A DNA stretch of 64,000 bases from Pezicula radicicola (taxonomy: Eukaryota; Ascomycota; Leotiomycetes; Helotiales; Dermateaceae), in NCBI GenBank assembly GCA_003008705.1, contig PDUO01000006.1, forward strand, positions 381,295 through 445,294, given 5' to 3'. The position numbers and the translations under genes are program-made. Below, in pieces: positions 13,924-25,687 of this stretch. The stretch's first letter is position 1, and the number at the start of each line of letters is the position of its first letter. The notes under the pieces were generated by a model that saw only the letters and a program-made list of their open reading frames with translations, had not been told where the DNA came from and did no database searches.

Positions 13924-16900
13924 GTTGAAGTTTTGTTTAAACGCATGTCATTAGAGATCGGCAAGATGAGCGAAGTTGAGTTAAGATGTAAGTCGTCTTA
14001 CAAAAGAATCCGCAACGGACTATCATATACCCACATTACAGGATTTGTTACCCAACCCCGCGACTCTTGTTTTCACTGCTCTCCCGTTCCCCTGATCAGG
14101 GACTTCTCTCTTCATGGATGATGATCAGGGCCAAGGGCTGAACGGGGAATACGGAGCCTGTTCATACTTGTTATCGCCTGCGGGTCGAAGGAAGATAGGG
14201 AAAACCAATAATCAGCTTCAAGTGACGAGGCATGCTAGGTTCTGCCATTACGTCGCCATAGCAAGCATAAGTAGCTAAGTCGAAGCTTTGCGGTCGTGCG
14301 CGGAGCAGCTGAGAGCTAAAAATGGGGATGCTCTGGGATGCTTGGTTGACGGATCCATTGAAATGGTTGTAAGCGACGAACCTAGTAAACTCTATTTCTA
14401 AGTCGAGTAAAGTCGCCAGCCGAACACCACGACTCATTACGCCAGAACTCCGGCTGATTTATATATCTATCGCACCTCCGGACGAAACTGATTGAATGAG
14501 ATGAATATGAACGGGACGCTAGGATGAATCAAGCCACCTGGGGCTAGACGTTGCGAAACTCGACACAGTTGATGTCTGGTTGTTTGGTCGCCGACATGAT
14601 GCCAAAGCCTCAACATAGTAAGCATTGTTTGAGATGACCTTGAAAGCATCCCTACAAACCCACTACTGAACTGCAGATGCAGCTATATCGTAACATCAGT
14701 GCTCACAGTAAGCAGTGGGCTGTGGTGGATTGCAGTGGATAATAATTGAAAGTTTAAAACCCTCTTTCCATCGTCTTGGACATTGGTACCGTAAAGTATT
14801 GGTTCTCGACAATACCCTCCGTGATGCTTCTTGGCCATGGTCTGTAAGGCGTTCAACCACTGTGCAAAGCCAGGGAGAGGGAACAACATCGACCATTGTA
14901 CTGCATCTCAGCACTGTATTATAGCCATGCCACGTTCCTAGTGTACCTCTCGTACAATCGTATCAGTTCTATATCACTCCAGCAGTTCGTGATGAAGAAC
15001 AGCAAACTTTTCGCTTGTTCAATTCTAGCGAAACTCAATGCACGAAATGGCCATGATAAGATATACTTCGCGGCCTTGGTTGCCTGCCTTGTATAGAAGA
15101 TTGCCCAAAAGTCGAGATGGAAAGATGGAAAGTGCGCGATTCGCGAAAGTAAAACTATGACTTCTCCGGAGCCCTGGCTCTTGGCATAATTTCTGCACTG
15201 TAGAAAGGTCAATGCTTCGAAACCACGGACAACCCATTAGAGTTTCGTCGTCCCTTGTGAATGAAGTTTATGCACCCTTCAAAAGCAGTTGGAAGCGGGG
15301 TACGAGACGATAATCAACGAGATGATTAATACACCAAACCATGAGCAGTCGAGAAGGGGGCATTGCTACTCAGGGCTTCATTTCCGAGGTCAACAGTTGA
15401 CTTTGGATTCCAAAGTTTGTAAAAGGAATATGAATGTCAGATATCATCAATATCACCCACGTGTCGTGGTCCTGAATAAAACCCTAATCAACTCCGAGAC
15501 CCGATCTGAGATCTTTGAAGGAAATTTGAAAGAAAGCCGGAATCACCTCCGGGCTCCGCTGTTGATGCTTGGTTGTTACTTAGCCATGTGGGAGCTTCAT
15601 GTCTGAGAGTACTTCAAGCCCACTCCGTCTCGGAGAAATCCGTTTTAAATGGAACATCCAGACTTTGTTGTCTCGCATTTTCTTGCAGAACATGTTCTTC
15701 ACGGAGTTGACAGCACTGAAGTCTGGAAAGGGATCTTAGCCCCACGGCCCAACTGTTTGACCAGTGCATTATTTTAAACATCGTACTACAACGGGCCGTC
15801 CCTATCTTTGGTGGACGGCAAACGTTGTTCAACGACTGCTTCGTACCTTTGTAACGGTCTTTGAAGGAGCGTGCTCTGGAAAGCTCACTAAGCACTGTAA
15901 ATACAATACCGAACTCGGACTGATCCTACGGCCTCTCCTTCTCTAGCATATAGACAACGTGCATCGTGACGCCTTTCGAAAAAGTGCAGTAGTGCGCTAC
16001 TGTGCATGATAAGACCTCTTGCGTTTGTATTGCTGTGGCAAAGGGAGCCGTTGGTGATAAGCAACATCCATATACAGCGCCTCTGAAAGATTGTGACTCG
16101 TTATTCTGTGAGTTAGAAGGATTTATTCGAAGGATTTAAAGTCCGCCGAGAGATCACAAAAATCGCGTGTCCCCAGCAGCGACTTGGCTCCATTCCCCAT
16201 AGTCATCATTTTTAAGTTGCGTGATCCGCTGCCATTGCGCAGAACAAAGTATGTCCTTTATACCTGCCTAAATTACTCTTAAGACTTCAAGCCGTTTGAG
16301 TTTGTGTAGCTGGTCAGATCTCCTGCTGTACTTCGTCTACTCCATTTGCATCTTGAATCTTTGGCTTTGGCAGCTTGCTCAATCTTCTCGTAACCTGCGC
16401 CCCAATCCTGTGACAGTTCCATGTGTGTGTTGAATCGTTGATGCTTCCTACACGATTTTTGGTGATTGTGCTCGGGCCTTGTACGCTGGGCTGCTGCGCC
16501 TTCTGAAGCTGCGTCCTAGGACATGTGGGTGCTGCTGGATCCCATTCAAAAAGATGGACGGCGTGTATTGTTCTTGCATTGAGCATGTAGTATATGTAAG
16601 TGTCGTCGCCTTGAATGGTGCTTCCCTTCCTGCTTCAATAATAATAATACTATGATTCTCGTCCATCACGGCCGTAAGATGTTCGAGGCACGAAGAATGG
16701 ACCATGGGATTACCGTCGCGACCATGATGTGACATATCCAATGTCCGAAGATCCGGACAGCTGTCTCCCTTCCAGAGGAGCAAATGCTTACAGTGCACAG
16801 ACAACGACTTTGCCTTTTGTGAGAGTGGCTGCAGGTGGGACAGTAAAATGGATTTTAGAGTTTGAAGATTATTACAGGAGTCAATTAGAAGTTAAAGACT

Positions 16901-17553
16901 CAAGAGTGACAGGTAAAAGTGATACGCCAGCCGGACTCCATCACGTCTCTGGCTTAGCGTGTTGTTTACTAATGATGCGAGTCGGGCAAATTACTGTGAT
17001 GGCCAGAGTAGTGTACACATTGGCTTTACAAAATAGTTCAATATTGTACACAGTAGGATACCTATTCTAAATTGATGTTTCTCTACGACCCTCTCGACGT
17101 CAAATATACCGATATCAAATATCCTCAAAGCCATCCTTTACCCAGCCAAGCCACTTAGTTCAATCCTGGACTTCCCCGCGGGAATACCGTTCGGAAAAAC
17201 CGCTGTCAAACCCAGAACACTAGAGCCTGCAACATGGCGACACTGGACTGAATTGATTCGAGGAACCAAATTATTGGAGACCTTCTGCCAACAAGGAAGG
17301 TGGACACAGCCGGGACATACTTTCGAAAATTATCCTCAATGGAGTGATTGAGTCCTTGTGGACAGGCTTGTTAGTGTTGTATACGGCACATCGGTCTGGC
17401 AGAAGCATGGTTTACAGCTGCGAGTGTCTGCTACCATTGAACGGTACATGATGGAACCGGCCTTCCATCAAGGAACTTGCACTTTTTAACAGATTAAGAT
17501 TCAATTTACTTGAGTTTCAGGCTTCAGCATAGTTGCTGTGAGTGAAGCCTACT
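13924..17553. other. Long intergenic region, no supported gene
   Basis: Overlapping short frames on both strands, none with a recognisable domain or a splice pattern that joins them. A minus-strand frame at 16448-16804 has a leucine-rich-repeat-like phrase (CPDLRTLDM) but no family support. A plus-strand frame at about 17150-17350 is open without an obvious start. Either could be a relic. Confidence 0.4.
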
Positions 17554-18217
17554 CTATGTTTTGGAAATGCCGGCGCCTGTGCCATTCTCCCTCTTATAAT
17601 CGGCCCAATCATCAGATCTAGGAAATGGCAGATCTGGGACTTTTTGTCCAAGGAAAGCACAGAGTGGCTTCCAACCATCCTTTACCTCGTACTCGAGAAG
17701 ATTTTCCTTTGGTGTGATCATCCTTACATGCTCATTATTCTCGCGGAACCGAGCACGTCCATTCTTGGGAAAGTCATTACCCCAGAGATGTGTGTGGTAA
17801 ATATTGGCTAGTTTTGACATTGGCGATCTTTCCTGATAATTCGGCTTGTTGTACGCGTGAATGATGGTTGCCATCATGGATTCATGCCATTTGTCTTCGT
17901 CACGAACCGTCAAAATAACCTTCGCTTCAGGGTATGCCTTGCTCAATTCATCGGCAAATATACAAACTCTTTACGTCCATATTCATCTCCTTTCCCTTCA
18001 AACTTTGCTTCCAGGGCTGCAATCCAATACTTTTGGTGCTGGTTCTTGCCTACTTCTCGCATGTGATAGATTTTCCCGTAGCCTAGCAAGGTCAATGCAT
18101 CTGCTAGAGCTGCTCATCGCACTACTGCATTAGCTCTTGGGTTGATCCTCTTGGTTCGGAAAGGTACGACGTACATTGCGTTCCGGTTCGAGGCATACCT
18201 AATACAAGTATTTCCAT
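17554..18217 (-). pseudogene. Sulfotransferase-like (Sulfotransfer_4 type) gene with internal deletion
   Basis: Exon 1 (18217-18175) encodes MEILVLGMPRTGTQ, and a phase-1 join to exon 2 (from 18109) gives SLADALTLLGYGKIYHM. The P-loop-like GMPRTGTQS motif is the PAPS-binding signature of this fungal family, often annotated as NAD-dependent epimerase or P-loop protein. Downstream, EYGRKEF is followed directly by a different frame starting near IFADELSKAYPEAKVILTVR, which then runs to a normal C-terminus (FPRSDDWADYKRENGT) at 17554. Around 17965 the family's intervening stretch of about fifteen residues (estimated from memory) is missing and the frame shifts. The only GT-AG pair there would be a 22-nt intron in the wrong phase, so I call it a pseudogene. 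It is convergent with nothing and lies just downstream of the monooxygenase. Confidence 0.75.
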
Positions 18218-18477
18218 GGCTCTTTCTACGATGCTGGAAAATGTCTGTGAACTGAAGCATAGACACAAAACTATGGAGTGGACGATGATTTTATTACGAT
18301 TTCAACTATCAACATTTTCATGGCCTAGATTGGAAGGTCGGAATGCAATGCGGTTGAAGTCGGAAACCCCGATTGTTCATGGTCATATGTTTTATGGACT
18401 GCGGCGTAGCAACACGATGGATCTTCCCACAACACGAATGGGAAAAGATATGGAACAAATCTAATTACAAGTCTTGT

Positions 18478-20663
18478 CTAAACTCTTGCGAAAGGATCGT
18501 CGAAATACCAAACGGCATCGCCATTAGGATCGAGCTCGCAATGAGTATAACCATTGCCCATGAATTGGTACCTATTATCACTCCGGTACGTGATTTCATA
18601 ATCCTCATATCTTACATCCCTCATCATCTCAAAGTAGTGCAGTCGACTTCCAGGGTATATAGCAGTCACAGGTCCATGAGTCTTGCCCAACTTGAACCAG
18701 GATCGGCAAGCTGAGGACCAGACAAGACGCTTCATCAGCTCGTGGGTGTGAGTCGCCAATTCTCGAACACACTCTTCCTTTGGCTCCAAACACTTGATGT
18801 TTTCTTTCTGGAGTTTCTCGATCATCTGGAACATGTATCGAGTATGCCATTCGTGGATTGGGAGGATAGATCCGTGGCTTGCTGGTCCATTGGGTCCAAT
18901 CATTACTGAAGCACGTATCAGCTTGTTAATTAGTTCGGTCACGGCCACTTACAAAAGAGATTTGGGAACTTTGGAACAGTGACAGCCAAATACGCTTTCG
19001 GAAAGTCGCCAAACTGCTCTTTTAGATTCACACCATCCCGTCCAATAACATCGAAATGTGGAGTAAAGGAGACGTCGAATCCAGTCGCACAAACTATCAC
19101 GTCTACCTTATGCTCATTTCCAGATTCATCAATAACACCCTCTTCTGTTATTCTCGTGGCTGATTCTGTCACAACCTGGACATTGTCCTTTCTCAGCGAC
19201 TGGAGATAGCCAGAACCAGGTGTCATCCGACGACATCCGACTCCAAAGGAAGGGGTCATCTTTTCGGTGAGTCTTGGATCATGACCTAACTGGTCTGCCA
19301 TCAGATTTGAAACAAAGTTACGAGCGTTCTTTTGATCTTCGCTCTTTACATGCATCTAAGCTGGGTCAGTCCATTCACTTCTATATTGGCAACATCAACG
19401 TACTAGTGTGAATCGTTTATTCAACTCCCCTTCGAGATCACGACAGTATGTATTGTAAGTTTCTGCGTCTTTTATGAAGTCTTCCTTTTGTCTCTCTGTG
19501 TCTTCAGTTCGTTAGTTACCCGAACCCCTTCAACAAGTAACTGCTTACTCACATTCAAAATTCGTTCCTCCAGGGCCAGCAAATTTAGCACCAAAGCCTG
19601 TTGTGATCCAAACGGATGATCTTAGAAACGGAATTAATTTTCCAACAACTTCCAAGCGGTTAGCGGCATAAACTTGTCAATCAGAAGAATGTTCTTACTC
19701 GGTTGAATACTGGGAATTATTTGAACAGCAGAAGAACCGCCACCAAGGACAGCCACAGTCTTTCCAGTCAAGTCATATTCCGAATCCCATGTAGCACTGT
19801 GCATCAATTTTCCTTTGAATTCCTTGATTCCTGGAATATCGGGGTACTTCCATGAACTGCCCTTGATTATTAGCTCACATCTAACAGGACGTATTTGGAT
19901 CACCCACTTCAGAATTCCTGAACCATTGACCAAAATTTCACAAGAATCCTCAAAGCGAATCCCATCTGGACCAAGAATAGAGAGTTTCCAGACACCTGCG
20001 TCTTCATCCCAGGTAGCGGACTGAACGCGGCTGTTGAACTTCACGTACTTTTCCAAGTCGTATGTTGTCGCGGCGTCTTTCATATACTCCCAGATTTCTT
20101 TCGCTGGCGAATAGAATTGGCTCCATTTAGGATTACGATGCCATGAAAACTGGCTACGCTACATTAGCATCAACGGAAACGTAAGTAGACGTAGATTCAG
20201 CGTCACTTACTAGCTATGACTGGGAATATCACACGTCTATACAACCAAACACTCAGGGTTAGTTTACTCGTTTCTGGATGTCCCGGAAGCAGCTCAAACA
20301 TGATTGTTCAGAAGGAATGAGTAATCAACTTGAAATGGGTAATTATGCTCTGACAAATTGGATACGTACACAACCTGGATACGAATTCTCAAGCCAAGTC
20401 CCACCAATATCACCATTCTTCTCATAAATCTGAAGCTGGACATCTTTCAACACTCGTTCCGCTTTATAAGCAATCACAAGCCCAGCAGCACCAGCTCCAA
20501 CACACACCATCCGGATAGGACGCTTCTTGAACAGTGGCTGCTCTGTGATTCGATAGCCGTCGAAGTCTTGGTTGTACCATTCATTCTCATGGTGTTCATT
20601 ACTATCCGGAATGGCGTTTGGATCTAGGCCTTTTGAGATCAGCATTACGGGGGGCGACGCCAT
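18478..20663 (-). CDS. Flavin-containing Baeyer-Villiger-type monooxygenase
   Basis: Eight exons (20663-20370, 20236-20211, 20153-19908, 19856-19699, 19648-19553, 19501-19404, 19355-18953, 18905-18478) give 582 residues in consistent phase. The N-terminal FAD Rossmann motif is GAGAAG (residues 56-61), followed by GDIGGTW and the YPGC phrase. The type I Baeyer-Villiger fingerprint F-x-G-x3-H-x3-W is present as FKGKLMHSATW (about 202-212). A second, NADP-binding motif GGGSSA follows. Then come VGCRRMTPGSGYL, the ATGFDVSF motif and IGPNGPASHGS. Family chemistry: NADPH- and O2-dependent insertion of oxygen next to a ketone, giving an ester or lactone. The substrate is unknown. The esterase gene starts about 600 bp away on the other strand and is a plausible partner. 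The gene appears intact. Confidence 0.9.
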
Positions 20664-21258
20664 GGTTTGAGTTGTTGGGAGGGATAGGATAATTGAAAGA
20701 CGATGGAAGATGAAAGAGGGTTATCCGAATTATTCTACAATTCAGGGTAAAGGACAAACGTTTGCGGAGGAATTTGTGATGATACTGTGTGGTGTTTAAA
20801 GCCACTCAGGAATTACAAAGCGACTCTCGGGCTCTTATACCCATGAGCGCATATCGTACTGATATGGTACCCCAATTAGAATGCTGTAAAGCATCTTGAG
20901 GAAAGGTCCTGTGATCGATAATAGACAACCACGTCAAGGTTGCCATCTTCCAATCTGAAATAGCCAACACCTTCAGTTCAACGCCAAAAACTCCAGAAGA
21001 GAACGAATTTTTCTTCATGAGAAAACAACAGCTTCACAAAGTTAATCAGTCCAGTACACTACTATAACAAAAAAACAATTCAAAGCCTCAATAGAACAGT
21101 TGGAAGTAAGCTCGGCTATTCTCAATTCCACCTAACTAAAGTTACCCCGCAGATCACACCTCAACCTTCCATGAACATGCAGGGGAGTTGAGAGTTGCGT
21201 TTCTTGTATACCTTACACTCATCGCTGGTTCTGGCTGTTGAAGGCACAAAGTTTCACG
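20664..21258. promoter_or_regulatory. Shared divergent promoter region (monooxygenase / esterase)
   Basis: About 0.6 kb between the monooxygenase start codon (minus strand) and the first plausible esterase start (plus strand). It has no coding frame of note. Its position between two diverging genes of linked chemistry suggests co-regulation, but I could not identify a specific operator. Confidence 0.4.
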
Positions 21259-22608
21259 ATGAAATGTCCCGAAGAACTTCGCGCTCTGTTGACCATCAAT
21301 CCAGAGCTTGACCGTGTAAGTATCCCTCAAGCATATCATATTATCTCAAACTATTGTAGATAGAAAGAAGTACCCCTAGTTGGATTCGATGATTTTGAGG
21401 TATTCGGGAACTCGGCTGGCATCTCGATGCTTTCTCGGCTACATCCAAGTTGAAAACCTTGTGTCCCATGCCTTCGGTTGCTTGGTTCAACTTTTACCTC
21501 AGCGCTCATGCCGCCAGTTTGATATTAGTGAACAACAGCTAAACATATACTACTATAGATAATAAAAACCGGCCCACCCCCTCGCCAGTATTGACACAAA
21601 CTCCAACATCCACACTCTACGAGCTCATCTAGCATCATTAAAGAAAACACTTACCGACTCAGCACCCGCCAAAGTCGAAGTCTCCTACGAAGAGAAAGAC
21701 ATTCAAATCCATGTGCGTGATGGATCTTCAATTGGGATACATATTTATCGACCAAAGTATGTACCAAAGGAGGGATGTCCGGGTTTAGTGTTGTATCATG
21801 GCGAAGGTTGGTGTTTAGGTGGCTTGGATAAAGAGTTGATGTTGTGTAGACGCTGGACCGAAATTGGTGGGGTAGCTATTAACGTTGATTATCGACTTGC
21901 ACCCGAGCATCCGTTTCCTATCACTATCAATGATGCGTTCGATGCATTGAAATGGGTAAGTGTTTGGACCCTTCACTTGCTACTCAATACATTAACTTCT
22001 CTTACTAACTATACATGCGAAGACAGCATCTCACACAGAAGAACTAAACGTCAATTCCAAGAAAGGCTTCATAATCGGCGGTATCAGCGCAGGAGCCAAC
22101 CTCGCAGCCGTAATCTCACACCTCTACGGCGATGAATCTCTCTCTCCACCTCTAACAAGAATCTACCTTGCCGTTCCACCACTCCTAGAACTAGAAACCT
22201 GTCCCGAGAAATACAAGAATGTATATCTAAGTCGCGAGCATAACAAAACTGCACCTATTATAAGTTCTAGTACTGTTGATTTCTTCAACCGTAAGTTTTC
22301 CTTTCCCTTCCCTCCTTCGCCCATCCCAAACAAAACACAAAACTTTCAAAACCCCCATAACTAAAGTTAATAACGAAACAGAACTCTACAAAGCAAATCC
22401 CCTCTATCCCCTTCGATCACCCATCCTCTTCTCCTCACACACCAACCTCCCACCAACATACTTCCAAATTTGTGGACTCGATCCTTTACGCGATGAAGGG
22501 TTTATCTATGAGGATATTTTGAGGGAAAGTGGGGTTAGGACGAGGACTGATGCATATGAGGGTCTTCCTCATGGGGTTTGGTCTTGGTTTCCAGAGTGTG
22601 GGGTTTAG
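21259..22608 (+). CDS. HSL-type alpha/beta hydrolase (esterase), possibly decaying
   Basis: The core is clear. A segment from about 21592 to 21955 encodes VRDGSSIGIHIYRP, the oxyanion-hole region YHGEGWCLGG and the family phrase NVDYRLAPEHPFP. Exon 22023-22290 carries the nucleophile motif G-I-S-A-G (GGISAGANLAAV). Exon 22382-22608 carries the catalytic Asp (CGLDPLRDEG) and His (GLPHGVWSWFPE). Two oddities stand out. The oxyanion motif is HGEG where HGGG is usual. The frame stops at 22608, while the next frame continues for about 20 family-like residues (SKGFWRDFESGLRWLLEG), implying a one-base frameshift that removes the C-terminal helix. A start at 21259 (MKCPEELRALLTINPELD) looks right for the family, but I could not join it in phase to the core, so the 5' part is uncertain. 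It likely hydrolyses esters, perhaps those made by the neighbouring monooxygenase. Confidence 0.7.
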
Positions 22609-22804
22609 TAAGGGGTTTTGGAGGGATTTTGAAAGCGGGTTGAGGTGGTTGTTGGAGGGGTAGGAAGTGGGGCTTGGATGGGGATATGGGATTTAGTTAA
22701 AGAAGGGAAGTCTGTTGTTGGTAGATTTGAGTAGCTTGGGTAATAGGCTTGATAGAAGTTAGTAGTTGACAGGAACAAGTATTACTTAGATATAGAGCGT
22801 TACT

Positions 22805-23035
22805 ACGTAATTGTGAAGTAAGTTACCCAAACCAAGTGAGTTATTCGAACCAAGTAACTATCCAAATCATTTTCAAGTCGGCTACAGAACACAAGTGAAG
22901 TAAGATATTTCAAAGAGCTTTTAGCACGAAGTTTAATCTTGTAGAAGCTAAGTACGCTACCCAAGCAGAGTCAGGGTTAAGACTCAAGTCGAGGAACTTT
23001 TCCAAATTACTCAAGTAAACTAAATCCCCTAAATA
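22805..23035. repeat. Degenerate 18-bp tandem repeat, copy B
   Basis: Units of the form AAGTNAGTTAYYCRAACC (for example AAGTGAGTTATTCGAACC) repeat about every 18 bp, becoming more degenerate to the right. This is the reverse complement of the unit seen at 5.4 kb. Confidence 0.6.
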
Positions 23036-23454
23036 TCATCGTCTACATCCATTGAGTTTTCCCCCTTCCTCTTCCCCCTTCCTTCCCCATTCACCTTTCC
23101 ACATACCCCTCTTGCTCATAGCATATATGGGAGAAAAAAGTCAAACCAGAAAAGGATATTCCTTCTTCTTCTTTTCCTCAGGCTAAATAGTCTTCATCTT
23201 TATATACTCATTCCAACTATTTACAAAATTTCCGGATTTTCTTTATACATAAAAATCGCGTAAACGTTAGATCCAAAAAGTTATATGGAAATCAGGTAAC
23301 GAGTGAGGTCTACGTACGGAATACCTTGAGGGCTGTAGTAGGCTTGCCTTTTATCAATGTATTTATGCTTCGCTTAACTAACTTGTGGATTCGTTTGCAA
23401 TACTCCGTATCATAATGTCGACACCCAAATATGGGAGAATCTGGAACTTTCCTT

Positions 23455-23545
23455 ATTAACTTGAATAGCTTAATTAATTGACTTAGGTAACTCACTCGAC
23501 TTGAACACTTTACTTGACTCGAGTAAATTCGCTTCAACACAAGTC
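23455..23545. repeat. Degenerate 18-bp tandem repeat, copy C
   Basis: Three to four units of the GACTTRRGTAACTCACTC type occur in the same orientation as the 5.4-kb array, adjacent to copy B but in the opposite orientation to it. Confidence 0.55.
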
Positions 23546-23873
23546 CAGATAACCAACCCTCGTCCCTTTGTTAAAAAACTTGCACAATCCAGATACCACA
23601 CCAACCTCCACACCAACAAACCACCCTAAATATTCCACAACTTCAAAATTACCATAACAACCTCAGTCAAGTTCAAGGAAACAGCAACTTGAGTCCCAAA
23701 TCATCCACCGCATGGATAAACCCCCCACATCCGACTAGCCCGACAATAACCGAAACCTTGCACCAACAATATTCGCCAAAAAAAGAAAGAACACCCTCGC
23801 TCAACCCACAACCAAAATGTAAACACCACTTATGGTCAGAAAAAACAAAAAAATTGTATTGTACCGAGTCACG

Positions 23874-23945
23874 TGCCCTCAGACGGAATCGAACCGGCAA
23901 CCTCGTCATTACTAGTGACGCGCTCTACCATTGAGCTATGAGGGC
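23874..23945 (-). tRNA. tRNA-Thr (anticodon AGU)
   Basis: On the minus strand the 72-nt sequence folds as a cloverleaf. The acceptor GCCCTCA pairs with TGAGGGC. A D-arm with GCTC/GAGC follows, then an anticodon stem CGTCA/TGACG with a seven-base loop CTAGTAA (anticodon AGT), and a T-arm with GGTTCGATTCC. The discriminator base is A. There is no intron. An AGU anticodon reads threonine ACU (ACC through inosine). Confidence 0.95.
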
Positions 23946-24351
23946 GAAACGAGCGCTGTTTGCAATGTTTGTTGAGGCTCTGTTCTGTTTTTGGGGTTGT
24001 ATTGAGCATCAAAGGGTGTTGGCGCTAATGTTTGAGTTGGTTTCTCTAGGGGGGTTAAGCGAGTGGATGGGGGACTAACCGATTGCACCTTCCGTACTGA
24101 GTCCTTGCGTACTTGGAGGGTACAGAGGGTAGGTCGAGTATTTTGGTATTTGCGAGTTAGCCAGATTATTGTCGTCTTAAAATTTTGGTGTCTGAAGGCT
24201 GAAAGCCTGTCTTACACAACTCGATAAGTCCTAACGTTCTTGCAAGCTGTGACAAATGCTGGGCCCAAGGAAACAAGAATATGTCTACATATACACTCTA
24301 TCATGCGCTACGAAGACAGCAGCATAATAACCGCTCATGTCTATTATTACA
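23946..24351. other. Intergenic, nothing recognised
   Basis: About 400 bp between the tRNA gene and the 3' end of the tafazzin gene. No motifs; its right end probably holds the tafazzin 3' UTR. Confidence 0.5.
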
Positions 24352-25687
24352 TCACGTCTTGCCCACCCAACTCCCATCCTGCATTTTCCCTTTTTCTTTC
24401 CCACCCTCTTCAATCCAAGTCTCTACCAGGCCTTGCTTCGGGTCCTCATCTGGATAACCCAGACTCTTCCTGACCTTCAACACCTCCATCCTCACCCTCT
24501 TCGTAACCTCTTCTCTTAACTCCACCGCCTCCCTACCATATTTTAACCCATCCGTAAGATCACCCATTGCCAACTCCGCATCCAGTCCCTTTTTAATCAA
24601 AGCCTCTTTTTGCAACTTCACGAGTCGTTGCCACCGTTGTCTCAAGTCGCCAAATATTTTATCCCCATCCACAGCTTCCCCAAAAGCAATCTTGACTTTC
24701 TTGCCAGCCCGTGGAACGAAACGAGGCCATTCCCGTGCCTCCGCCATTATTTCCTGGTTCCCGTCGATGAAAATTGGTACTATTTCTGGCAATGGTTCAC
24801 TCTCGAGTATTAACCGCGATACACCCCATTTGAAATATCGAAGTGTTTTCTTAGGATGCTGGTGTACGCGTCCTTCTGGGAAGATATGCACCCAGCTATG
24901 TTTTCGATTCTCGTAGGCGGATGGTGCAGGAAAGACATCGGTACCTGTGGTACTGTACGTGAGCTCACCGGTTGTAAACGGGTCAATGATGTCAGGGCTT
25001 TTCAGTTTTATCGAGACTGAGCTAGTCGGTGTAGGTTGGGCCGATTTTGAAAACGGCTGAGTGGAAAGAAGTCGGATTGCTTGGGTCGTGGTAGGTTGGA
25101 AGAGGCCGCCATGAAGGGGGGAATATGCGCCGCGATGACAGGGAAGAACCTGGCCGAATGTGAAAAAGGAGGAAAGAAATCTACACGCAACCAAAAGTCA
25201 GCGCGCGTATAATTTAGAGCAAGTGCCTCCAACAGATATTTGCGCACTTATTCTGAAAACATATATCGTAGCTCCCCAAGCTCCATCTATGGTTGCTTGG
25301 ATTGAAGGAATAACGGATCGGTAGAACGCCCCAAATAAAGGGATCATCAATCCTGTTTGCGTGAGCAATTTTCTATGAATTGAAAACTCTTAATGCGTAC
25401 ATACACGCTAACATGATTTGATACTATACAACTCAACCGTCAGCGCTTCTCTCTTCAGCCACGAGTCCAGTCTCATGATATATACCAGTAATGAGACCTC
25501 TCTGCCTGCCCTCTACGTCCCTCCTCTCATCCAAGATCCGCAGAAACCTGTCCAGTCCAGTCACCTCCATATTATTCAGCCCGTAAAGAAAACCCCTTGT
25601 CAAGCCGCCTGTCAAGCCCATAATGAGGGAGGAACTGAACCGCCATGGCAGACTTGGACTAGAAGGAGGGACATTGGAAATAGACAT
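24352..25687 (-). CDS. taz1: Tafazzin (monolysocardiolipin transacylase)
   Basis: Four exons (25687-25486, 25423-25405, 25352-25248, 25180-24352) give 384 residues in phase. Tafazzin remodels cardiolipin acyl chains at mitochondrial membranes. The acyltransferase motif I is seen as SNHVSVIDDP (N-H-x4-D), encoded mostly by exon 2, which is only 19 nt long. Motif III follows as HIFPEGRVHQHPKKTLRYFK. The region between includes FFTFGQVLPCHRGAYSPLHG, typical of the family. A Gly-rich hydrophobic stretch near residues 20-40 fits membrane association. Length agrees with fungal tafazzins (about 380 residues). The C-terminal part is charged and helical. The start at 25687 is the first ATG in frame. 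The gene symbol follows the yeast name. Confidence 0.9.

Larger units (their letters stand above)
22609..23873. other. Intergenic with repeat arrays
   Basis: No supported gene. It contains two blocks of the 18-bp degenerate repeat (22805-23035 and 23455-23545), pyrimidine-rich DNA around 23050-23200, and the upstream flank of the tRNA gene. Confidence 0.5.

Noticed and set aside
16448..16804. Minus-strand frame with a leucine-rich-repeat-like phrase
   Set aside because: Only one partial motif; overlapping frames of similar length and no family resemblance over the rest.
17150..17350. Open plus-strand stretch after the AT-rich region
   Set aside because: No start codon in a sensible place and no recognisable family.
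19634..19700. Stop codon inside the monooxygenase frame, suggesting a pseudogene
   Set aside because: A 50-nt intron with GTAAGA donor and GCTAAC branch point removes it and restores family sequence.
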